Of a DNA stretch of 13,793 bases, positions 7,908 to 13,539 are shown one piece after another. The first letter of the stretch is position 1. Every line of letters starts with the position of its first letter. A model generated the notes under the pieces. The model was not told the DNA's origin and searched no databases. It saw only the letters and a program-made list of their open reading frames with translations. A program made the position numbers and the translations under genes. The stretch comes from an uncultured Arsenicibacter sp. GTDB taxonomy: Bacteria; Bacteroidota; Bacteroidia; Cytophagales; Spirosomataceae. The stretch is taken from the NCBI RefSeq assembly GCF_945952095.1, contig NZ_CAMFHL010000203.1:1-13793 (forward strand). Direction: 5' to 3'.

Positions 7908-8918
7908 ATGAAGTATATCTCTTTTTTATCAGCCTGCCTGCTGGCCTTCGGCCTGCTGATGCCGCAGACGACGTCTGCCCAGATTCAGTTAGCTATTTCA
8001 CCAACGTCGTCGGGTACATACTCCGCTGGCCAAAGCCTGACCATTACCGTCACCAGCGCCAACACAGCCGTCACCTACTCCATCGATGCCTTCGAGAGTT
8101 CAACGGCCACCACGCCCATGACTGCCGTTACTATTGCCAACGCACAGGGAGGTGGCAAAACTTTTTCGGGACAGACCGAAGCGATTTTTCTGGTGCGGTT
8201 TCTGGCCGGCTCAGAAGGAGAAGGCCGTATACTGAAAATTGCCGGCACTGACCCGAATGGAGATGACCAAACCCAGAGTGGAGAGTTAACCATTATACCA
8301 GCTCCTGTAATTACCCTGACGCCATCAACCGCGAACTACGCCGAGGGGCAGAGTGTAACCGCGACCATGACGGGTGGTTTGGCTGGTCAGGAGTATATTA
8401 TTAAACTCTACAATTCGCTGCCGCCCGGGTTTACCAACGATGTCTCCGGTGAAATAACACCATCGACCAGCCAGAACACCGTTAATACGATTACATGGAG
8501 CGACAATCAGACAAGTGCAGAGTTTTACATCCGGCTGGATCAGCGGACCTTGGGCAGCAGCCGGTATTTAGTTGTCACGAATCTTGATTTCAGTCACATA
8601 GGCGTCAGTGCTCCGTTTACTGTATGCCCGCCGGCCGGCAGCACACAGGCCCTGGCCAGCGACGTGTTAGTACCCACCCCGCTGGGACCCAATAACTGCT
8701 CCGTGCTCGTGAATACACAGGCGCAGGGCAACAGCTTCGTCTTTACCGGACCTGATGGCTATGTGTTCAGTAACGTCTTTCGCAACGCAGGCACCTATCA
8801 GGTTTCGGCCCCCATCACCAAACCTGGCACCTATCAGTTAACGATAACGTACGATGACTACTGCGGCAAAAGCACCGCTACGAAGTCCTTTACCGTAACG
8901 GGAGAGGCCTGTAAGTAG
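7908..8918 (+). CDS. B2: exported protein with two Ig-like repeats and shared C-terminal module
   Basis: This is a 336-aa paralogue of B1. It has a clear signal peptide (MKYISFLSACLLAFGLLMPQ, cleavage near TSA-Q at about 24). Two tandem repeats follow: repeat 1 at about 26-122 (SPTSSGTYSAGQSLTITV; FLAGSEGEGRIL) and repeat 2 at about 124-240 (TPSTANYAEGQSVTATM; TSAEFYIRL; GSSRYLVV). The C-terminal module runs from C264 to C335, ending EACK, and is identical in protein sequence to B1 over the last 76 residues. There is no T9SS type-A sorting signal of the usual kind. The family is not recognised; extracellular location is well supported, function is not. It is the last gene of the cassette before the terminator at 8947. 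Confidence 0.8.
   Translation: MKYISFLSACLLAFGLLMPQTTSAQIQLAISPTSSGTYSAGQSLTITVTSANTAVTYSIDAFESSTATTPMTAVTIANAQGGGKTFSGQTEAIFLVRFLAGSEGEGRILKIAGTDPNGDDQTQSGELTIIPAPVITLTPSTANYAEGQSVTATMTGGLAGQEYIIKLYNSLPPGFTNDVSGEITPSTSQNTVNTITWSDNQTSAEFYIRLDQRTLGSSRYLVVTNLDFSHIGVSAPFTVCPPAGSTQALASDVLVPTPLGPNNCSVLVNTQAQGNSFVFTGPDGYVFSNVFRNAGTYQVSAPITKPGTYQLTITYDDYCGKSTATKSFTVTGEACK
8688..8917 (+). repeat. Near-identical 230-bp tract, copy 2 (3' end of B2)
   Basis: This is the partner of 5191-5420, with 229 of 230 bases identical. Its base composition matches the rest of B2, whereas copy 1 contrasts with the AT-rich body of B1, so B2 is the likelier donor (inference). Confidence 0.95.
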
Positions 8919-8946
8919 CCTGTTTCTGTCCGATTGCTTTATACGT

Positions 8947-8980
8947 TAAGGTGGCGCGTCGCAGCGTCACCTTATTTTTT
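8947..8980 (+). terminator. Intrinsic terminator after the A/B cassette
   Basis: TAAGGTGGCGC (8947-8957) pairs with GCGTCACCTTA (8964-8974) over 11 bp including one G-U pair. The loop is GTCGCA, and six T follow. It lies 28 bp after the B2 stop. Confidence 0.85.
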
Positions 8981-9081
8981 ACCGGCTCCGTATGGTTGGT
9001 ACAGAATAATTATTGACGGATAATTTTTGATATTTGAGGGAATCGCCCATTTTTGACGGAAATCATCAATCTTCCGGTATT

Positions 9082-9774
9082 ATGGCTGCCCCGATCCGTG
9101 CCTTACTCGTCTGTACTAATCATACGGATTACCCGACTAAATCCGAAAAGACAGGACTATGGCTGAGTGAACTCACCCATTTTTATGATGAAATCGCCGA
9201 CCGGAATATATTGATTGACATCGCCAGCCCCGCCGGTGGTCCGATTCCGCTTGATGCACGCAGCCTGAAGCGCAACGATACAACTAACGATAAATGGTAC
9301 CATTCGGCTATTCTAAAGCCCAAACTGGACGAATCACTGCCATTGAACAGCATTGATCCACAGGCCTATAAACTGATCTACCTCGCAGGCGGTCATGGCA
9401 CGATGTGGGATTTCCCGGAGAACCGGAAGCTACAGGATACTGTCCGGCAGATTTATGAACAGGGAGGAATGATTGCCGCGGTCTGCCACGGCGTAGCAGG
9501 TCTGCTGAACGTCCATCTGTCGGATGGTACGGCCTTGGTATGTGACCGGCAAATTACCGGTTTTTCCAGCATGGAGGAAAAACTGATTGGTCTGAAAGAC
9601 GAAGTACCGTTTTTGCTGGAGGACGCCCTTAAAGCTAAAAGCGCCCTCTACAGCAAAAGCTTTTTGCCATTTCTCCCCCATATTGAGGTCGACGAACGCA
9701 TGGTTACAGGGCAAAACCCGGCATCGGCCCGCAAAGTCGGGCGTAAAGTCGTCGAAGAAATGTTTGATAAGTAA
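9082..9774 (+). CDS. DJ-1/PfpI family protein (type 1 glutamine amidotransferase-like)
   Basis: The protein is 230 aa from the ATG at 9082. The frame is open upstream to a TTG at 9034, but ATG gives the usual family length. The sequence shows the DJ-1/PfpI fold of the Hsp31-like branch: RALLVCTNH at the first strand; KTGLWLSELTHFYDE with conserved Glu30; LAGGHGTMWDF (101-111); and the nucleophile elbow AAVCHGVAG with Cys135-His136. Family members are deglycase/glyoxalase III-type, chaperone or peptidase-like enzymes; which activity applies cannot be told from sequence. It is cytosolic, with no signal peptide. It follows the cassette terminator, so it has its own promoter. The upstream AT-rich stretch carries two TTGACGGA octamers 40 bp apart (9013 and 9053), but no perfect -7 box. 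It converges with the next gene, leaving only 3 bp between the stop codons. Confidence 0.88.
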   Translation: MAAPIRALLVCTNHTDYPTKSEKTGLWLSELTHFYDEIADRNILIDIASPAGGPIPLDARSLKRNDTTNDKWYHSAILKPKLDESLPLNSIDPQAYKLIYLAGGHGTMWDFPENRKLQDTVRQIYEQGGMIAAVCHGVAGLLNVHLSDGTALVCDRQITGFSSMEEKLIGLKDEVPFLLEDALKAKSALYSKSFLPFLPHIEVDERMVTGQNPASARKVGRKVVEEMFDK

Positions 9775-9777
9775 TGT

Positions 9778-10518
9778 TTACCCAATAATCTTTTTGCCAT
9801 AAGGTAACGACAAGGCCTCACGCACGCCTCTGAACTGAGACTCACTGTTTACGTTCGCGCCTACAAACGAAATCACGTTCTGGTCGATTAACCACTCGGC
9901 GAAATGGCGGGCATTGAGGCCATTCCGACCGGTCAACGAGAGCAAATCCATATGAAACAAGACCCCCTGATCTCTCAGCTTAATGGCTTGTCCTCTATTC
10001 TGTTGCAAATAGATATACCGTTCTGAATGAGACAGGACCGGTACAAATCCGCGCGATCGTAATAAATCCAGCGCATCCAGCCAGGTATCCGACAGGGTAA
10101 TCAGCGAGGTCTCAACCAACACCAGCGACTTCGGCGCTTCCTGTGATGGACTGAACACCAGCAGATCCCCCCTGTTGCGGAGCACCGACAGAAACCCGTC
10201 ATCTAAATAATACTCTGCGGCAGGCTCCACCGAAAGGTTTACGCCCTCTGCCCGCAATGCCTGTTGAAGTCCTGCCGTTATCGACCTGATCCGGTCTGGG
10301 CTGGGCTCGTAATAGCCTTTCATAATATGCGGCGTAATTACAAGCCGGTGAAAGCCCAGGCGGTTCAGTTGCCGGGCAATGGCAACACTCTGGTCCAGTG
10401 AATGCGGGCCATCGTCAAGACCTGGTAAAATATGGCAATACAAATCCATCCGTCCGGCGGATGGGACAGCAGACCGGTATACGGCCCTCCGTTGACGCGT
10501 CAGAAATGAAAACGGCAT
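9778..10518 (-). CDS. CpsB/YwqE-like PHP-domain protein, probably catalytically impaired
   Basis: The protein is 246 aa from the ATG at 10518; a TTG at 10527 is an in-frame alternative. It is recognisable as the CpsB/CapC/YwqE branch of PHP proteins, manganese-dependent tyrosine phosphatases of capsule and exopolysaccharide control. Family landmarks are present: LPGLDDG (about 31-37), ITPH with His64, AAEYYLDD with Glu102, LVETS with Glu136, and PVLSHSERY with His164. However, the opening D-x-H-x-H metal motif reads DLYCH, with Tyr27 in place of the first His, and the closing S-D-x-H motif reads ANVN (Asn222, Asn224). AHPERY is also altered to SHSERY. These changes remove metal ligands, so it may be an inactive or regulatory homologue. 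The frame is intact, arguing against simple decay. It is transcribed toward the DJ-1-like gene and separated from rfbC by a terminator. Confidence 0.85.
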   Translation of the reverse strand: MPFSFLTRQRRAVYRSAVPSAGRMDLYCHILPGLDDGPHSLDQSVAIARQLNRLGFHRLVITPHIMKGYYEPSPDRIRSITAGLQQALRAEGVNLSVEPAAEYYLDDGFLSVLRNRGDLLVFSPSQEAPKSLVLVETSLITLSDTWLDALDLLRSRGFVPVLSHSERYIYLQQNRGQAIKLRDQGVLFHMDLLSLTGRNGLNARHFAEWLIDQNVISFVGANVNSESQFRGVREALSLPYGKKIIG

Positions 10519-10616
10519 GAGCGACAAACTGCGATAAACGTTGATGGATGTAACTTGTCATACGTTTTATGGGGAAGAGTTATATGCAGTTTCGTGCACG
10601 AATTGTGCCAAAAAGC

Positions 10617-10645
10617 AAAAAGCAGGCCGTATGGCCTGCTTTTTT
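10617..10645. terminator. Bidirectional intrinsic terminator, mainly for rfbC
   Basis: AAAAAGCAGGCC (10617-10628) and GGCCTGCTTTTT (10633-10644) form a perfect 12-bp inverted repeat with loop GTAT, giving T-runs on both strands. On the minus strand it lies 20 bp after the rfbC stop and ahead of the PHP gene, so it separates those transcripts. Confidence 0.88.
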
Positions 10646-10664
10646 ATTTATGCGGAATCTGCGC

Positions 10665-11210
10665 TCAGGCAATTACCTGCGGAAACAGGGAACGCACGGT
10701 CGGCAGAAGTAAGTCTTTTTCAGACACAATCGGATTTTCAACCTCCCAGTCAATCTGCAGGTCGGGATCATTCCAGATAATACCGGATTCAGCAGCTTTA
10801 TTGTACACATTGGTGCACTTATAGCTGAAAATACTGTCTTCGAGCGTAACGAAACCGTGGCCGAAACCTTCCGGTACCCAGACCATGTTGTTCAGCTTTG
10901 CATCCAGCACAAATTTCTCGTGCTGGCCGAATGTCGGTGAATCCGGACGTAAGTCAACAACCACATCAATAACTTTACCGGTAATGACGCGGACAAGTTT
11001 TCCCTGGGCAAACGGAGGATTCTGAAAGTGTAATCCCCTCACTACCCCCTTGACGGAGAATGACTGGTTATCCTGTACAAAATCCATGGGCAAGCCCAGC
11101 GATTCGAAAACAGGTCTGTTATATGACTCAAAGAAATAGCCGCGCTCATCGCCGAAAACGCGGGGAGTAAGTTCGATCAGGCCTTCAATTGCTGTGTGTC
11201 GGACTTGCAT
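10665..11210 (-). CDS. rfbC: dTDP-4-dehydrorhamnose 3,5-epimerase
   Basis: The protein is 181 aa from the ATG at 11210, the normal RmlC/RfbC length. The frame is open upstream to 11300, but the extension carries no family sequence and would cross the promoter. RfbC epimerises dTDP-4-keto-6-deoxyglucose at C3 and C5, the third step of dTDP-L-rhamnose synthesis, in the cytosol. Visible features are the cupin core; TPRVFGDERGYFFESY (15-30); DNQSFSVKGVVRGLHFQ (47-63) with catalytic His61; Lys71 in QGKLVRV; VPEGFGHGF (112-120); and YKCTNVYNKAAESGIIWNDPDL (130-151), which carries the conserved Tyr and the substrate loop. The other rhamnose genes (rfbA, rfbB, rfbD) are not adjacent. It is divergent from pyrF with its own -7 box and ends at a strong terminator, so it appears monocistronic. 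Confidence 0.95.
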   Translation of the reverse strand: MQVRHTAIEGLIELTPRVFGDERGYFFESYNRPVFESLGLPMDFVQDNQSFSVKGVVRGLHFQNPPFAQGKLVRVITGKVIDVVVDLRPDSPTFGQHEKFVLDAKLNNMVWVPEGFGHGFVTLEDSIFSYKCTNVYNKAAESGIIWNDPDLQIDWEVENPIVSEKDLLLPTVRSLFPQVIA

Positions 11211-11243
11211 AGAAAAGAGTAAAATCCTAACTGGTATATTCGA

Positions 11244-11251
11244 CAAAAATA
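11244..11251 (-). promoter_or_regulatory. -7 box of rfbC promoter
   Basis: Read on the minus strand this is TATTTTTG, an exact TAnnTTTG match. It lies 33 bp before the rfbC ATG, leaving a leader of about 25-30 nt. No clear -33 TTTG was found. Confidence 0.55.
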
Positions 11252-11272
11252 GGAAACCCTGGCGGTAGTTCG

Positions 11273-11280
11273 TACTTTTG
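11273..11280 (+). promoter_or_regulatory. -7 box of pyrF promoter
   Basis: TACTTTTG is an exact TAnnTTTG match 24 bp before the chosen pyrF ATG, leaving a leader of about 18 nt. It also shows that the longer frame beginning at the TTG at 11278 is unlikely to be translated. It is back to back with the rfbC -7 box, 21 bp apart. Confidence 0.55.
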
Positions 11281-11304
11281 AGGCAATTCTTTTCTTGCAA
11301 CTCT

Positions 11305-12117
11305 ATGAATTATAACGAGCTATACCAGCAAATAGCCACGAAAAAATCATATCTCTGCGTAGGTCTGGACACCGATATCCGTAAAATTCCCGCTCATCTT
11401 CATAAGGAACCAGACCCGATTTTTGCCTTCAACCAACAGATTATTGATGCAACTGCCGAATATGCAGTCGCTTACAAACCTAACATTGCCTTTTACGAAG
11501 CGCATGGTCCGCGCGGTTGGGAAAGCCTGCAAAAAACGCTGGACTATATACCGAAGGCGTGTTTTACAATTGCCGATGCCAAACGCGGCGATATCGGTAA
11601 TACATCCGGCCTATATGCACGGACGTTTTTTGACCCGTCGGCGTCTGGCCTGAATTTTGATTCGGTTACCGTCGCGCCGTACATGGGCGAAGACTCGGTC
11701 ACACCATTCCTCTCCTACGCCGGCAAATGGGTCATTCTGCTGGCCCTGACGTCAAATACCGGCAGCCACGATTTTCAGATGCTGCCCGTCGACGGACGGC
11801 CGCTGTTTGAGCACGTACTGGAGAAAGCCATTACCTGGGGCGGACCGGACCGGCTAATGTTTGTCGTGGGCGCTACCCAGACGGCGCAACTCAGCCGGAT
11901 CCGTGAACTGGTACCCGATCACTTCCTGCTTGTTCCCGGTGTCGGCGCGCAGGGCGGTTCACTGGCGGAGGTATCACGCATCGGCCTTAACGGCCACGGC
12001 GGCTTGCTGGTCAATGCCTCACGCAGTATTCTCTATGCCTCAGATGGACCTGATTTCGCACAACGGGCCGCCGATGAAGCCCGTATCCTGCAACAGGAGA
12101 TGGCGACATACCTCTAG
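11305..12117 (+). CDS. pyrF: Orotidine 5'-phosphate decarboxylase (type 2)
   Basis: The protein is 270 aa and decarboxylates OMP to UMP, the last step of de novo pyrimidine synthesis, in the cytosol. It belongs to the longer type 2 PyrF subfamily. Motifs: LCVGLDTD (17-24), AVAYKPNIAFYE with Lys58, the signature TIADAKRGDIGNTS (88-101) with catalytic Asp91, Lys93 and Asp96, VTVAPYMGED (121-130), VVGATQ (177-182), and the phosphate-binding LVPGVGAQGG (199-208). All expected catalytic residues are present. The start MNYNELY at 11305 is chosen for family fit and lies just after a -7 box; its AACTCTATG context is shared with A2. No convincing intrinsic terminator follows, only the nested inverted repeat before the next gene. 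Confidence 0.96.
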   Translation: MNYNELYQQIATKKSYLCVGLDTDIRKIPAHLHKEPDPIFAFNQQIIDATAEYAVAYKPNIAFYEAHGPRGWESLQKTLDYIPKACFTIADAKRGDIGNTSGLYARTFFDPSASGLNFDSVTVAPYMGEDSVTPFLSYAGKWVILLALTSNTGSHDFQMLPVDGRPLFEHVLEKAITWGGPDRLMFVVGATQTAQLSRIRELVPDHFLLVPGVGAQGGSLAEVSRIGLNGHGGLLVNASRSILYASDGPDFAQRAADEARILQQEMATYL

Positions 12118-12125
12118 ATTCTAGC

Positions 12126-12218
12126 TTACGGTTTGCATCTTTTCCACTGTTTATCAGTACTTTGAGCTTTCCACTTGCTCAACGTAAAAAACTATAAACA
12201 CCGGAATGCAAACCGTAA
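12126..12218. repeat. Nested inverted repeat between pyrF and the DUF2851 gene
   Basis: TTACGGTTTGCAT (12126-12138) is the exact reverse complement of ATGCAAACCGTAA (12206-12218). Inside it, TGTTTAT(C)AGT (12148-12158) pairs with ACTATAAACA (12191-12200) with one bulged base. Innermost, TTGAGC (12162-12167) pairs with GCTCAA (12177-12182) around a 9-nt loop. The three stems nest in register, so the RNA could fold into one long interrupted hairpin ending 12 bp before the GTG at 12231. It may be a structured leader or 3' UTR, or a small palindromic element. The pairing is seen directly; the role is unknown. Confidence 0.7.
12132..12164 (+). promoter_or_regulatory. Weak candidate promoter of the DUF2851 gene
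   Basis: TTTG (12132-12135) as -33 element is followed after 21 bp by GTACTTTG (12157-12164). The latter has the TTTG of a -7 box but its TA is shifted by one base. It lies inside the nested inverted repeat. This is low-confidence, because read-through from pyrF is equally possible. Confidence 0.25.
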
Positions 12219-12230
12219 ACTCTATGAGTC

Positions 12231-13514
12231 GTGTCCGAATCTTTCATTTACTTTTTGTGGCAATATCAGTATTTTGATCACCATCAGCTCCGCACTACTG
12301 ACGGTGACCCGATACAAATTCTTTATCCGGGTTTCAGAAATAATCATGCCGGACCGGACTTTACCGATGCCCGTTTGCTGATCAATAACGTTGAGTGGGT
12401 CGGTACCGTCGAAATCCACGTCAATGCCTCAGACTGGTTCCAGCACTGTCACCAGCATGACCCTGCCTATGACAACGTCATTCTGCATCTGGTCTGGCAA
12501 GCCGACAGGATCGTACAACGTACTGACGGCACCGTTATTCCTACCCTGTCACTACAGGACCGGACCAATCCGCAGCTTCTTTCCCGTTTTGAGACACTGC
12601 ATACCTCCGCCGACCCGATTCCCTGTAGCGGTCACTGGCCGCAACTCAGTACACTGACGATTATGTCGATGCTCGATCAGGCCTTGCCCGGACGATTGGA
12701 ACGTAAGGCCGGCGATGTGCTGACTATTCTCAGTCAAACCAGGCTCGACTGGGAGGAAGCAACGTACCAGCTGCTGGCCGTAAATCTGGGTTTTAATGTT
12801 AATGCCGGGCCAATGCATCAGCTCAGCCGCGCGGTACCGCTGAAAATTCTGCAAAAGCACCGCAATGCCCTGCTTCAGGTCGAGGCCATGCTCTTCGGGG
12901 TCGCGGGGTTGCTGGAAACCGGCGAAAGCGATGAGTACCTCGACAGCCTGCGCCGCGAATACCGCTTTCTGGCAGCGAAATACCAGATGACTGACCAACA
13001 GTTACCCGGCCATATCTGGAAATGGGCCCGCCTACGGCCGGCCGGATTCCCGACTCTACGTATTGCTCAGCTGGCACAGCTGATCGTACAGACACCCAGC
13101 CTGTTTTCGCTGCTTACGCACACCGATGATATGTCCTTATTACTGACCACACTACAGGTTAAGCCGTCCACGTACTGGCATACACATTACCGGTTTGGCA
13201 AACATACCGACAAGGGTGCTCCGTCCCTTGGCGAATCGTCGGCCGTTAATATCCTGATAAACTCAGCTGCCCCGCTGCTGGCCGCCTGCGCGCAGCATAA
13301 GCAGCTACCGGCCTATATGGACCGTGCCATTACGTTACTGGAACAACTGCCTGCCGAAAAGAATACCATTCTTGACAACTGGAAAAAGATCGGGTATACC
13401 GCCGGGAACGCGTTTGACTCACAGGCGCTGATCGAATTATATAACCGGTTCTGTGTACCGAAAAAATGCCTCAGCTGCCGGATCGGTGCCCGTTTGGTCG
13501 GGCAAAAAACGTAA
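12231..13514 (+). CDS. DUF2851 family protein
   Basis: The protein is 427 aa, of a family largely found in Bacteroidota whose function is not known to me. The N-terminal part is typical: ESFIYFLWQYQYFD, then ILYPGFRNNHAGPDF (about 30-44), ARLLINNVEWVGTVEIHVNASDW (47-69) and HDPAYDNVILHLVW (76-89). The C-terminus has a cysteine cluster, C408, C413 and C416 (KKCLSCRIG), possibly metal-binding. No signal peptide or membrane segment is seen. The length fits the family. The start is a GTG: the frame has a TGA at 12225-12227, and the only nearby ATG (12224) is in another frame and encodes just 17 residues, though it sits in the same AACTCTATG context as the pyrF and A2 starts. The gene follows pyrF by 113 bp and precedes the lactamase-like gene by 25 bp, suggesting co-transcription with the latter. 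Confidence 0.88.
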   Translation: MSESFIYFLWQYQYFDHHQLRTTDGDPIQILYPGFRNNHAGPDFTDARLLINNVEWVGTVEIHVNASDWFQHCHQHDPAYDNVILHLVWQADRIVQRTDGTVIPTLSLQDRTNPQLLSRFETLHTSADPIPCSGHWPQLSTLTIMSMLDQALPGRLERKAGDVLTILSQTRLDWEEATYQLLAVNLGFNVNAGPMHQLSRAVPLKILQKHRNALLQVEAMLFGVAGLLETGESDEYLDSLRREYRFLAAKYQMTDQQLPGHIWKWARLRPAGFPTLRIAQLAQLIVQTPSLFSLLTHTDDMSLLLTTLQVKPSTYWHTHYRFGKHTDKGAPSLGESSAVNILINSAAPLLAACAQHKQLPAYMDRAITLLEQLPAEKNTILDNWKKIGYTAGNAFDSQALIELYNRFCVPKKCLSCRIGARLVGQKT

Positions 13515-13539
13515 CTTTACCGGTCAACGCATCCTCACA

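Noticed and set aside
5191..8917. The 230-bp direct repeat read as ends of a mobile element.
   Set aside because: No transposase or integrase lies between the copies, both copies are in-frame coding 3' ends, and the intervening genes are parts of the same duplicated cassette.
9013..9060. Two TTGACGGA octamers 40 bp apart before the DJ-1-like gene.
   Set aside because: They are short and the spacing fits no clear helical or promoter geometry; noted in the gene entry but not called as a site.
10591..10602. A perfect 12-bp palindrome, TTCGTGCACGAA, upstream of the PHP gene.
   Set aside because: Perfect 12-bp palindromes are expected a few times by chance in 13.8 kb, and no second copy or nearby promoter box supports an operator role.
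10541..10824. Two plus-strand frames between the PHP gene and rfbC.
   Set aside because: They cross the bidirectional terminator and run antisense to rfbC, and show no protein features.
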